DNA of 64,000 bases from Pseudomonas aegrilactucae. Its GTDB lineage: Bacteria > Pseudomonadota > Gammaproteobacteria > Pseudomonadales > Pseudomonadaceae. Of this stretch, positions 7,115-15,692 are shown piece by piece (within the stretch, counting starts at the first letter, position 1; each line of letters starts with the position of its first letter). Below the pieces are notes generated by a model. The model worked only from the letters and a program-made list of their open reading frames with translations. It was not told the DNA's origin and did no database searches. The translations under genes were made by a program, and so were the position numbers. Where the stretch lies: assembly GCF_019168305.1 (NCBI RefSeq), contig NZ_JAHTBI010000010.1, positions 186,001 to 250,000 of the forward strand. The letters are read 5' to 3'.

Positions 7115-8437
7115 ATGAGCATGAAAGACACCCCCTACCAGGCCGCCCCTGCGCCCGCCGTGGCGTTGACTGACAGCGACCGCCCGACCACCGTGCGCTG
7201 GCGCATCTTCCTGATCCTGCTGTTGCTGGCAGCGATCAACTACATCGACCGCGCCTCCCTGTCGGTGGCGCTGCCGCTGATTTCGGCCGAGTTCGAGCTG
7301 ACCCCGGCCATGGAAGGCCTGATCCTCAGCGCCTTCTTCTGGTCGTACGCCTTGATGCAGATCCCCAGCGGCATGCTGCTGGACCGCTTTCAGGTACGCA
7401 ACATCATCGGCGCCGCGACCATCGGCTGGGGCGCCTTCCAGGCACTGGCCGGCGGCGCGCACAACTGGATCACGCTGCTGATCACCCGGGTCGGCCTGGG
7501 CGTGGCCGAATCACCGATCATGCCCGCCGGCGCCAAGCTCAACGGCGCCTGGCTGACCCCCAACGAGCGCGGGCGCGGCGCCACCCTGGTGGACGGCGGC
7601 GCTCCCCTGGGCACCGCGTTCGGCGCAATCATCATTGCCGGCCTGATCACCTGGTTCGACTCCTGGCGCATCGCCTTCGTGATCGCCGGCGTGGGCACCA
7701 TCGTGGTCGGCATCTGGGCCTGGTGGTACATCCGCAACCACCCCAGCGAGCACCCCAAGGTCAATGCCGCCGAGCTTGAATACATCACCCGCGCCAACGC
7801 GGCTGCCAGCGACGGCAACGGGCGCAAGGCGATCCTCAAGGAGCTGCTCAAAAGCCGTTCGGTACTGGCCATGTTCGCCGGCTACGCCTGCTACAACAGC
7901 GTGTTCTACGGCCTGCTGACCTGGATGCCGAGCTACCTGCACCAGGCCCACAACCTCGACATCAAGGCCATGGGCGGCGCCACCTTCCTGATCTTCATGT
8001 GCGGCTTCGTCGGCGAGCTGATCGGCGGCTGGATCGCCGACAAGTGGAAAGCCAACGGCGGCCAGCCCAACACCGTGATGCGCAGCATGTTTGCAGGCTC
8101 GGCCGCCGTGGCTGCCGTGTGCATCCTGCTGGTGGCCTACACCGCCGATGCCGCGCGGGTCATCGCGCTGCTCTGCGTGGCGCTGTTCTTCATCCGCTGG
8201 TGCGGCATGTACTGGTGCCTGCCGGCGATTCTGGGCGGCAAGTCCAAGGCCGGCATTCTGGGGGGCAGCATGAACTTCTGCGGCAACATGGTCGGCGTGC
8301 TGGTGCCGATCCTGATCGGCCTGATCGTGCAGTTCACCGGTTCCTACTTCCTGGCCCTGATCTTCTTCGTGGTCATGGCCTTCGGCCTGATGCTGTTCTC
8401 CGGCCTGATCGACTATCGCGAGCGCGGCCTGGCGTAA
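7115..8437 (+). CDS. MFS sugar-acid importer (anion:cation symporter family, GudP/ExuT-like)
   Basis: 440-residue inner-membrane transporter with about 12 helices. The first helix reads IFLILLLLAAINYIDRASLSVALPL, the usual start of GudP/GarP/ExuT-type proton symporters for hexuronates and aldarates. The loop 2-3 motif GMLLDRFQVRNIIG and the second-half copy GGWIADKW are present. Lies between the AraD1 and UxaA-type genes, so it presumably brings in the sugar acid used by this operon. Two ATGs at 7115 and 7121 are possible; the weak AAGAG site does not decide between them. Confidence 0.88.
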   Translation: MSMKDTPYQAAPAPAVALTDSDRPTTVRWRIFLILLLLAAINYIDRASLSVALPLISAEFELTPAMEGLILSAFFWSYALMQIPSGMLLDRFQVRNIIGAATIGWGAFQALAGGAHNWITLLITRVGLGVAESPIMPAGAKLNGAWLTPNERGRGATLVDGGAPLGTAFGAIIIAGLITWFDSWRIAFVIAGVGTIVVGIWAWWYIRNHPSEHPKVNAAELEYITRANAAASDGNGRKAILKELLKSRSVLAMFAGYACYNSVFYGLLTWMPSYLHQAHNLDIKAMGGATFLIFMCGFVGELIGGWIADKWKANGGQPNTVMRSMFAGSAAVAAVCILLVAYTADAARVIALLCVALFFIRWCGMYWCLPAILGGKSKAGILGGSMNFCGNMVGVLVPILIGLIVQFTGSYFLALIFFVVMAFGLMLFSGLIDYRERGLA

Positions 8438-8467
8438 GCCCGGCCCACGCCCCTGGAGATGACTGAG

Positions 8468-10024
8468 ATGCAACTTATTACAACAACAGGCAGCGACAGT
8501 GCCGCCAACGCCGTGATTCGCCTCAACCCGCTGGACGATGTGCTGATCGCCCGCCAGCCCCTGCCCAAGGGGCTGCACCTGGCCGCCGAGGGCATCGAGG
8601 TGCTGCAGGCCATCCCGGCCGGGCACAAGGTTGCCGTGCGCGCCCTGGCGGCCGGCCAGCCGCTGCGCCGCTATGGCCAGATCATCGGCTTTGCCAGCCA
8701 GGCCATTGCGGCCGGCGAGCATGTGCACGTGCACAACCTGGCCATGGGCGACTTCGCCCGTGACTACGCCTTCGGTGTGGATGCCAAGGGCCAGGCCACG
8801 CCCACCGACGATACCTTCATGGGCATCGTGCGGGCGGACGGCCGGGTAGCGACACGCAACTACATCGGCATCCTGACCTCGGTGAACTGCTCGGCCACGG
8901 TGGCACGTGCCATCGCCGACCATTTTCGCCGCGACATTCACCCCCAGGCCCTGGCCGACTACCCCAACGTCGACGGCGTGGTCGCCCTCACCCACGGCGT
9001 TGGCTGCGCCGTCGACCCGGGCGGTGAGGCGCTGGCCATGCTGCAGCGCACCCTGGGCGGCTATGCGGTGCATGCCAACTTCGCCTCGGTGCTGATGATC
9101 GGCCTGGGCTGCGAAACCAATCAGATCCCCGACCTGCTGGCCGCCCAGGGCCTGAACAGCAGCAATACCCTGCGCACCTTCACCATCCAGGGCACGGGCG
9201 GGACGTCCAGGACCATCGCCAGCGGTATCGCCCAGGTCAAGTCGCTGCTGGCTCAAGCCAACCAGGTAGAACGCCAGCCCGTCAGCGCCCGGCACCTGGT
9301 CATCGGCCTGCAGTGCGGGGGCTCCGACGGTTACTCCGGCATTACCGCCAACCCCGCGCTGGGCAATGCGGTCGATCGCCTGGTAGCGGCCGGCGGCACC
9401 GCGATCCTCTCGGAAACCCCCGAGATCTATGGCGCCGAGCACTTGCTCACGCGGCGCGCAGTCAGCCAGCAGGTGGGCGAAAAGCTGATTGCGCGCATCC
9501 ACTGGTGGGAAGCCTACTGCGAGCGCATGGGCGCCGAACTCAACAACAACCCCTCGGCGGGCAACAAGGCCGGCGGGCTCACCACCATCCTGGAGAAATC
9601 CCTCGGTGCGGTGGCCAAGGCCGGCTCCAGCGACCTGGTCGAGGTGTACGAATACGCCCAGCCGGTGCGCGCCCACGGCCTGGTGTTCATGGACACCCCC
9701 GGCTACGACCCGATCTCGGCCACCGGCCAGGTCGCAGGCGGCGCCAACCTGATCGCCTTCACCACCGGACGCGGCTCGGCCTATGGTTGCGCGCCATCGC
9801 CTTCGATCAAGCTGGCCACCAATACCCGCCTGTGGGAAACCCAGGAAGAGGACATGGACGTGAATTGCGGCGGCATCGCCGATGGCAGCATGACCATCGA
9901 GGAACGCGGCGAGCATATCTACCGCCTGATGCTGCGCATCGCCTCGGGCGAGCGCAGCAAAAGCGAGCAGCATGGCTACGGCCAGAACGAATTCGTACCC
10001 TGGCAGATCGGCGCCATCACCTGA
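8468..10024 (+). CDS. UxaA/GarD-family sugar-acid dehydratase (altronate or galactarate dehydratase)
   Basis: 518-residue dehydratase. The N-terminal SAF-like domain (IRLNPLDDVLIARQPLPKGL) is followed by the large UxaA catalytic domain with TFMGIVRADGRVATRNYIGIL, LTHGVGCAVDP, GLGCETNQIP, GLQCGGSDGYSGITANP and ending DVNCGGIADGSMTIEERG. The conserved Cys residues are intact, as expected for an Fe-dependent enzyme. Members dehydrate D-altronate or D-galactarate to the 2-keto-3-deoxy acid. Start at 8468 is preferred over 8459 because GGAG at 8455-8458 abuts the earlier ATG but is 9 nt from the later one. With the dioxovalerate dehydrogenase next door, an aldarate substrate such as galactarate is the better guess. 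Confidence 0.88.
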   Translation: MQLITTTGSDSAANAVIRLNPLDDVLIARQPLPKGLHLAAEGIEVLQAIPAGHKVAVRALAAGQPLRRYGQIIGFASQAIAAGEHVHVHNLAMGDFARDYAFGVDAKGQATPTDDTFMGIVRADGRVATRNYIGILTSVNCSATVARAIADHFRRDIHPQALADYPNVDGVVALTHGVGCAVDPGGEALAMLQRTLGGYAVHANFASVLMIGLGCETNQIPDLLAAQGLNSSNTLRTFTIQGTGGTSRTIASGIAQVKSLLAQANQVERQPVSARHLVIGLQCGGSDGYSGITANPALGNAVDRLVAAGGTAILSETPEIYGAEHLLTRRAVSQQVGEKLIARIHWWEAYCERMGAELNNNPSAGNKAGGLTTILEKSLGAVAKAGSSDLVEVYEYAQPVRAHGLVFMDTPGYDPISATGQVAGGANLIAFTTGRGSAYGCAPSPSIKLATNTRLWETQEEDMDVNCGGIADGSMTIEERGEHIYRLMLRIASGERSKSEQHGYGQNEFVPWQIGAIT

Positions 10025-10054
10025 CCCTGCCTTCAACCGACAAAGGACGCTCAC

Positions 10055-11641
10055 ATGACCACCGTTCTGGGCCACAACTACATTGCCGGCCAGCGCTCGG
10101 CCACCGGCACCACCCTGCTGCGCAGTCTCGATGCCACTACCGGCGAGGCGCTGCCCTGCACCTTCACCCAGGCCACCCTGGAAGAGGTGAACGCCGCCGC
10201 CACGGCCGCTGCCGGCGCCTACCCACTGTACCGCGCGCTGCCGGCCGCCCGGCGCGCCGAGTTTCTTGACGCCATCGCGCACGAGCTGGATGCGCTGGGC
10301 GATGATTTCATCGCCACGGTATGCCGCGAGACCGCCTTGCCGGCCGGGCGCATCCAGGGCGAGCGCGGCCGCACCAGTGGCCAGTTGCGCCTGTTCGCCA
10401 CGGTGCTGCGCCGTGGCGACTTCCACGGCGCGCGGATCGACCGTGCACTGCCGCAGCGCCAGCCGCTGCCACGCCCTGATCTGCGCCAGTACCGCATCGG
10501 CCTGGGGCCTGTAGCCGTGTTCGGTGCCAGCAACTTTCCGCTGGCCTTCTCCACCGCTGGCGGCGATACCGCTTCGGCGCTGGCGGCGGGCTGCCCGGTG
10601 GTGTTCAAGGCCCACAGCGGGCACATGGCCACGGCCGAATGGGTGGCCGATGCCATCCTTCGCGCAGCGCAGCGCACCGACATGCCGGCGGGCGTGTTCA
10701 ACATGATCTATGGCGCGGGCGTCGGGGAGTGGCTGGTCAAGCACCCGGCAATCCAGGCGGTGGGCTTCACCGGTTCGCTCAAGGGCGGCAATGCCCTGTG
10801 CAGGATGGCGGCCGAGCGTGCACAGCCGATCCCGGTATTTGCCGAGATGTCGAGCATCAACCCGGTGATCCTGCTGCCAGAGGCGCTCGCAGTGCGCGGC
10901 GATGCGCTGGCGCGCGAGCTGACCGGCTCGGTGACCCTGGGCTGCGGGCAGTTCTGTACCAATCCTGGGCTGATCATTGGCCTGCGCTCACCTGCGTTCA
11001 GCGCCTTCGTCGAGGCCTTCAGCGCCCATATGGCCGACCAGCCGGCGCAGACCATGCTCAATGCCGGCGCCCTGGCCAGCTATGCCGAAGGCTTGCAGCA
11101 CCTGCACCAACACCCTGGCATCAGCCATCTGGCCGGTGCTGCACAGGCTGATGGGCAGGCGCAGCCGCAGCTGTTCAAGGCCGATGTGCGTTTGCTGCTG
11201 GACGGGGATGGGTTGCTGCAGGAGGAGGTGTTCGGGCCGGCCAGCATCATCATCGAGGTCGACGACCAGGCGCAGTTGGCTGCGGCAGTGCAGGCCCTGC
11301 GTGGGCAACTGACGGCTACCTTGATCGGCGAGCCGGCGGAATTGCTGGCGTACCGCTGGCTGGGTGAGTTGCTGGTGGAAAAGGTCGGGCGGATTCTGCT
11401 CAATGGCTATCCGACGGGTGTGGAGGTGTGTGACGCGATGGTGCATGGCGGGCCGTACCCGGCCACTTCGGATGCGCGGGGCACCTCGGTGGGTACGCTG
11501 GCGATAGATCGGTTCTTGCGGCCGGTGTGCTTCCAGAACTACCCGGATGCGCTGTTGCCGCAGGCGTTGCAGGATGCCAACCCGCTGGGGATCGAGCGCC
11601 TGGTCGATGGAGTGATGAGCCGCGAAGCCCTGGTGGGCTGA
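10055..11641 (+). CDS. 2,5-dioxovalerate (alpha-ketoglutarate semialdehyde) dehydrogenase
   Basis: 528-residue aldehyde dehydrogenase that oxidises 2,5-dioxovalerate to alpha-ketoglutarate with NAD(P)+, feeding the TCA cycle. Family hallmarks: VAVFGASNFPLAFSTAGGDTASALAAGCPVVFKAH (cofactor region), FAEMSSINPV (general-base Glu) and the catalytic C301 in GCGQFCTNPG. The VFGASNFPLAFS/GGDT signature separates this subgroup from ordinary succinate semialdehyde dehydrogenases. AAAGGA precedes the ATG. It closes the aldarate operon and is followed by a REP pair. Confidence 0.92.
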   Translation: MTTVLGHNYIAGQRSATGTTLLRSLDATTGEALPCTFTQATLEEVNAAATAAAGAYPLYRALPAARRAEFLDAIAHELDALGDDFIATVCRETALPAGRIQGERGRTSGQLRLFATVLRRGDFHGARIDRALPQRQPLPRPDLRQYRIGLGPVAVFGASNFPLAFSTAGGDTASALAAGCPVVFKAHSGHMATAEWVADAILRAAQRTDMPAGVFNMIYGAGVGEWLVKHPAIQAVGFTGSLKGGNALCRMAAERAQPIPVFAEMSSINPVILLPEALAVRGDALARELTGSVTLGCGQFCTNPGLIIGLRSPAFSAFVEAFSAHMADQPAQTMLNAGALASYAEGLQHLHQHPGISHLAGAAQADGQAQPQLFKADVRLLLDGDGLLQEEVFGPASIIIEVDDQAQLAAAVQALRGQLTATLIGEPAELLAYRWLGELLVEKVGRILLNGYPTGVEVCDAMVHGGPYPATSDARGTSVGTLAIDRFLRPVCFQNYPDALLPQALQDANPLGIERLVDGVMSREALVG

Positions 11642-11646
11642 CAGGG

Positions 11647-11736
11647 CCCCTTCGCTGGCAAGCCAGCTCCCACAGGTAATTCACTGCCCTGAAGATCAGT
11701 GGGGTACCTGTGGGAGCTGGCTTGCCAGCGAAGGGG
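11647..11736. repeat. REP pair (inverted)
   Basis: Two head-to-head copies of the GCTGGCAAGCCAGCTCCCAC REP unit with about 33 bp between them, directly after the dehydrogenase stop codon. Confidence 0.9.
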
Positions 11737-11830
11737 TGAACAGGATCGTTTCAGCCTACCCTCACACTGGCCCCCGCCCCGTTCCTGCGGCATCATGCAG
11801 AATTTGCCCGGCAGCCCAAAAGGACCGCCC

Positions 11831-12586
11831 ATGAATCTGCCCCCTCGCCAACAACAAATCCTCGAACTGGTCCGTGAACGCGGCTACGTCAGTATCGAGG
11901 AAATGGCGCAGTTGTTCGTCGTCACCCCGCAAACCATTCGCCGCGACATCAACCAACTGGCTGAAGTCAATCTGCTACGCCGCTACCACGGTGGCGCGGC
12001 CTACGACTCCAGCATCGAAAACACCGCCTACGCCATGCGCGCCGACCAGATGCGCGATGAAAAACAGCGGATCGCCGAAGCCATCGCCGCACAGATCCCC
12101 GACCATGCCTCGCTGTTCATCAATATCGGCACCACCACCGAATCGATCGCCCGCGCGTTGCTCAATCACAATCACCTGAAGATCATCACCAACAACCTGC
12201 ACGTGGCCTCCATCCTCAGCGCCAAGGATGACTTCGAAGTGCTGCTGGCCGGCGGAAACGTGCGCCGCGACGGCGGTGTGGTCGGCCAGGCCAGCGTCGA
12301 CTTCATCAACCAGTTCAAGGTCGACTTCGCTCTGGTCGGCATCAGTGGCATCGACGAGGACGGCAGCCTGCTGGACTTCGACTACCAGGAAGTGCGCGTG
12401 TCCCAGGCCATCATCGCCAATGCCCGCCAGGTGATCCTGGCCGCCGACTCCAGCAAGTTCGGGCGCAATGCCATGGTGCGCCTGGGCTCGATCAGCCTGA
12501 TCGACTGCCTGGTGACCGACCAGCCGCCGGTCGCCGCCCTGGCTCAGTTGCTCAACCAGCACAAGATCCGCCTCGACGTGGTGTGA
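11831..12586 (+). CDS. glpR: glycerol-3-phosphate regulon repressor
   Basis: 251-residue DeoR-family repressor. N-terminal winged helix-turn-helix [53 protein letters not shown] is the DeoR/GlpR signature. The C-terminal sugar-phosphate sensing domain contains [16 protein letters not shown] and the [12 protein letters not shown] motif. Start at 11831 is set by the family N-terminus, with AAAGGAC 6-8 nt upstream. It should bind the palindrome before glpD and release it on glycerol-3-phosphate. Odd: the usual upstream partners glpF and glpK are missing here. Confidence 0.95.
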   Translation: MNLPPRQQQILELVRERGYVSIEEMAQLFVVTPQTIRRDINQLAEVNLLRRYHGGAAYDSSIENTAYAMRADQMRDEKQRIAEAIAAQIPDHASLFINIGTTTESIARALLNHNHLKIITNNLHVASILSAKDDFEVLLAGGNVRRDGGVVGQASVDFINQFKVDFALVGISGIDEDGSLLDFDYQEVRVSQAIIANARQVILAADSSKFGRNAMVRLGSISLIDCLVTDQPPVAALAQLLNQHKIRLDVV

Positions 12587-12595
12587 CGGTGCGCC

Positions 12596-12620
12596 TGCGG
12601 CCCTCGCCACGAGGGCCGCA
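12596..12620 (+). terminator. hairpin after glpR
   Basis: A perfect 11-bp stem TGCGGCCCTCG / CGAGGGCCGCA with a CCA loop lies just after the glpR stop. No U-run follows, so it is a weak intrinsic terminator or an RNA stabiliser between glpR and glpD. Confidence 0.5.
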
Positions 12621-12627
12621 CGAATGT

Positions 12628-12666
12628 TCAGTATTTTTCATTTAATTGTCATCTGATCAGTATTTT
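12628..12666. repeat. direct repeat TCAGTATTTT (two copies)
   Basis: TCAGTATTTT occurs at 12628-12637 and again at 12657-12666, 29 bp apart, in the AT-rich glpD promoter region. The spacing is close to three helical turns, which suits a regulator binding one DNA face. No factor can be named. Confidence 0.4.
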
Positions 12667-12718
12667 CTATTGAAAGCGACTGGCGGCCGCCATTTTGTTG
12701 CGCTACCATTTTCGCAAA

Positions 12719-12734
12719 TGAACATTAATGTTCA
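12719..12734. promoter_or_regulatory. GlpR operator (perfect palindrome)
   Basis: TGAACATTAATGTTCA is a perfect 16-bp palindrome located 34 bp before the glpD start codon and downstream of glpR. Position and symmetry fit the operator of the DeoR-family GlpR repressor; direct binding is inferred. Confidence 0.75.
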
Positions 12735-12767
12735 AATTCGATGCTTACAGAATTCAGAGGCCGCCTC

Positions 12768-14306
12768 GTGTCCCAGTCCAGCTCGCCATCGCCCGCCCTT
12801 GCCGAAATCTATGACGTTGCCGTGATTGGTGGCGGCATCAACGGCGTCGGTATCGCCACCGATGCGGCCGGGCGCGGCCTGTCGGTGCTGCTGTGCGAAA
12901 AGGACGACCTGGCCAGCCACACGTCCTCGGCCAGCAGCAAGCTGATCCACGGCGGCCTGCGCTACCTGGAACACTACGAGTTCCGCCTGGTGCGCGAAGC
13001 CCTGGCCGAGCGCGAAGTGCTGCTGGCCAAGGCGCCGCACATCGTCAAGCCGATGCGCTTCGTGCTGCCGCACCAGCCGCACCTGCGTCCGGCCTGGATG
13101 ATCCGCGCCGGCCTGTTCCTGTATGACCACCTGGGCAAGCGCAAGCAGCTTGGCGCCTCGCGCACCCTGCGCTTCGGGCCGGGCAACCCGCTCAAGCCGG
13201 CGATCACCCGCGGTTTCGAGTACGCCGACTGCGCGGTGGATGACGCCCGCCTGGTGGTGCTCAATGCCATGGCTGCGCGTGAACTGGGTGCGCACATCCT
13301 GACGCGTACGCGCTGTGTCAGCGCGCGTCGCGTCGGCAAGCTGTGGAACGTGCAACTGGAACGTGCCGACGGCACCCAGCAGACCATTCAGGCGCGTGCG
13401 CTGGTGAATGCGGCCGGCCCATGGGTCGCCAGGTTCATCAAGGACGACCTCAAGCTGGAGGCGCCCTACGGCATCCGCCTGATCCAGGGCAGCCACCTGA
13501 TCGTGCCGCGCCTGTACGAAGGCGAGCACGCCTACATCCTGCAGAACGAAGACCAGCGCATCGTGTTCGCCATTCCGTACCTGGAGCGTTTCACCCTGAT
13601 CGGTACCACCGACCGTGAATACAGCGGCGACCCGGCCCAGGTGAGCATTACCGAGGCCGAGACCGACTACCTGCTCAAGGTGGTCAATGCGCACTTCAAT
13701 CACCAGCTCGGGCGTGCCGACATCCTCAGCACCTATTCCGGCGTACGCCCGCTGTGCAACGACGAGTCGGACAACCCCTCGGCGGTCACCCGCGACTACA
13801 CCCTGGCACTGTCGGCCAGCGGCGCCGAGGCGCCCCTGTTGTCGGTATTCGGCGGCAAGCTGACCACCTACCGCAAGCTGGCCGAATCGGCGATGGCTGA
13901 GCTGGCGCCGTACTTCACCCAGATGAAAGGCAGCTGGACCGCCACCTCCAGCCTGCCTGGCGGTGAACGGATGACCACGCCCCAGGCGCTGTGCGACGAG
14001 ATCCTCGCGCGTTGCGGCTGGCTGCCGGCCGAGATCGCCCGGCGCTGGGCGCTGACCTATGGCAGCCGTGTGTGGCGCCTGCTCGAAGGCGTGCAAGGCC
14101 CGGATGACCTGGGTGAGGCCATCGGTGGCGGATTGTTTGCCCGCGAGGTGGATTACCTGTGCGCCGAGGAATGGGCGGTGAGCGTCGACGACATCCTGTG
14201 GCGGCGTACCAAGCTTGGGTTGTTCACCACCGCGGCAGAGCAGCAGACCCTGCGCACCTACCTGCAACGGGTGGAGCTGAGCCGCAGCCGCACCCAGGCC
14301 GCCTGA
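12768..14306 (+). CDS. glpD: aerobic glycerol-3-phosphate dehydrogenase
   Basis: 512-residue membrane-associated flavoprotein that oxidises sn-glycerol-3-phosphate to dihydroxyacetone phosphate and reduces ubiquinone. FAD motif YDVAVIGGGINGVGIATDAAGRG at about residues 14-36, then SSASSKLIHGGLRYLEHYEF, a strongly conserved GlpD block, and SVFGGKLTTYRKLAE near residue 370. The GTG at 12768 is chosen because AGAGG lies 7 nt upstream and the product then starts MSQSSSP, matching Pseudomonas GlpD in start and length; an in-frame ATG at 12741 has no such support. Repressed by GlpR through the palindrome upstream. Confidence 0.95.
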   Translation: MSQSSSPSPALAEIYDVAVIGGGINGVGIATDAAGRGLSVLLCEKDDLASHTSSASSKLIHGGLRYLEHYEFRLVREALAEREVLLAKAPHIVKPMRFVLPHQPHLRPAWMIRAGLFLYDHLGKRKQLGASRTLRFGPGNPLKPAITRGFEYADCAVDDARLVVLNAMAARELGAHILTRTRCVSARRVGKLWNVQLERADGTQQTIQARALVNAAGPWVARFIKDDLKLEAPYGIRLIQGSHLIVPRLYEGEHAYILQNEDQRIVFAIPYLERFTLIGTTDREYSGDPAQVSITEAETDYLLKVVNAHFNHQLGRADILSTYSGVRPLCNDESDNPSAVTRDYTLALSASGAEAPLLSVFGGKLTTYRKLAESAMAELAPYFTQMKGSWTATSSLPGGERMTTPQALCDEILARCGWLPAEIARRWALTYGSRVWRLLEGVQGPDDLGEAIGGGLFAREVDYLCAEEWAVSVDDILWRRTKLGLFTTAAEQQTLRTYLQRVELSRSRTQAA

Positions 14307-14316
14307 GACCGCGTCG

Positions 14317-14397
14317 CCCCTTTCGCTGGCAAGCCAGCTCCCACAGGTTGTGCAGGCACCGCAGGTACCTGTGGGAGCTGGCTTGCCAGCGAAGAGG
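14317..14397. repeat. REP pair (inverted)
   Basis: Two inverted P. putida REP units separated by about 25 bp, directly after glpD and before the aatJ regulatory region. Confidence 0.9.
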
Positions 14398-14416
14398 ACC
14401 TTGAAGGCCCCTCACA

Positions 14417-14430
14417 GTCGGTTTTCCGAA
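14417..14430. promoter_or_regulatory. AauR-type upstream activator site
   Basis: GTCGGTTTTCCGAA matches 13 of 14 positions of the inverted repeat TTCGG-N4-CCGAA described for AauR in P. putida. It lies about 120 bp upstream of the sigma-54 promoter of aatJ, the normal distance for an enhancer-binding protein. Its regulator is encoded in the same locus. Confidence 0.75.
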
Positions 14431-14537
14431 CGAGCAAATGGCCACTAATCGGAATCCCGGACACCCTTCCCCCCAAACACCCCGTCAAAAAAACTTAATG
14501 TCCCGTGTTTTCATGGCGTTATGATCAATGTCAGGGC

Positions 14538-14554
14538 TTGGCACGAGTCATGCT
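14538..14554 (+). promoter_or_regulatory. sigma-54 promoter of aatJQMP
   Basis: TTGGCACG-N4-ATGCT: the invariant GG (14540-14541) and GC (14552-14553) are exactly 10 bp apart, and the -24 box is a perfect TTGGCACG. It lies about 105 bp upstream of the aatJ start. This fits an operon activated by a sigma-54 dependent response regulator such as AauR. Confidence 0.85.
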
Positions 14555-14658
14555 CTACACTCAGTACCCGAATGCGCAACCGCTATCTTTGCAGTGTTCG
14601 CTGAACGAAAGAGCCCGCCAACGGCTCAATAAAAAAAAACAACGTCGAGGAAAATTTG

Positions 14659-15591
14659 ATGCGTATCGTTCCCCATCTGTTGGGCGCCGCCATGGCGACC
14701 GCTTTGATCAGCACTCCAGCCTTCGCTGCTGAACTGACCGGCACCCTCAAGAAAATCAACGAGTCGGGCACCATTACCCTGGGGCACCGTGACGCTTCCA
14801 TCCCGTTCTCCTACATCGCCGACGCTTCGGGCAAACCCGTCGGTTACTCCCACGACATCCAGCTGGCCATCGTCGAGGCCCTGAAAAAGGACCTGAACAA
14901 GCCAGACCTGAAGGTCAAGTACAACCTGGTCACCTCGCAAACCCGTATCCCGCTGGTACAGAACGGCACCGTTGACGTCGAATGCGGTTCGACCACCAAC
15001 AACGTCGAGCGCCAGCAGCAGGTCGCGTTCTCGGTGGGCATCTTCGAAGTGGGCACCCGCCTGCTGACCGCTGCCAAAGACGGCAAGCCAGAAGAAGCCA
15101 AGTACAAGGACTTCCCGGACCTGGCCGGCAAGAACGTGGTGACCACCGCGGGCACCACCTCCGAGCGCATCCTCAAGTCGATGAACGCTGACAAGCAGAT
15201 GAAGATGAACGTCATCTCGGCCAAGGACCACGGCGAGTCGTTCCAGATGCTCGAGTCGGGCCGCGCCGTAGCGTTCATGATGGATGACGCCCTGCTCGCC
15301 GGTGAAATGGCCAAGGCCAAGAACCCCAAAGGCTGGGCCATCGTCGGCACTCCGCAATCCTACGAAATCTACGGCTGCATGGTCCGCAAGGACGACGCAC
15401 CGTTCAAGGCAGCCGTCGACAAGGCCATCGTCGCGCTCTACAAGTCGGGCGAGATCAACAAGATCTACGACAAGTGGTTCAACCAGCCCGTCCCGCCAAA
15501 AGGCCTGAACCTGCAATTCCCGATGAGCGACGAGCTCAAGGCGCTGATCGCCAATCCTACCGACAAAGCTGCAGACGAAAAGAAGTCCTGA
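14659..15591 (+). CDS. aatJ: glutamate/aspartate ABC transporter substrate-binding protein
   Basis: 310-residue periplasmic binding protein of the GltI family, taking up acidic amino acids. Signal peptide MRIVPHLLGAAMATALISTP with cleavage near AFA-AELTG. The mature protein begins the two-lobe fold with LKKINESGTITLGHRDASIPFSY, and shows the ligand-binding stretches QTRIPLVQNGTVDVECGSTT and GTTSERILK. GAGGA lies 8 nt before the ATG. First gene of aatJQMP; driven by a sigma-54 promoter. Confidence 0.95.
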   Translation: MRIVPHLLGAAMATALISTPAFAAELTGTLKKINESGTITLGHRDASIPFSYIADASGKPVGYSHDIQLAIVEALKKDLNKPDLKVKYNLVTSQTRIPLVQNGTVDVECGSTTNNVERQQQVAFSVGIFEVGTRLLTAAKDGKPEEAKYKDFPDLAGKNVVTTAGTTSERILKSMNADKQMKMNVISAKDHGESFQMLESGRAVAFMMDDALLAGEMAKAKNPKGWAIVGTPQSYEIYGCMVRKDDAPFKAAVDKAIVALYKSGEINKIYDKWFNQPVPPKGLNLQFPMSDELKALIANPTDKAADEKKS

Positions 15592-15692
15592 TCCCCAGCT
15601 GGTAAGTGTCTAACCTTTCATCCGAGGGCGCCTCATGCGCCCCCGGATGCTCGAAGGTGCCCGTGAAACAACTGATCTGAGGGGAGACCCCG

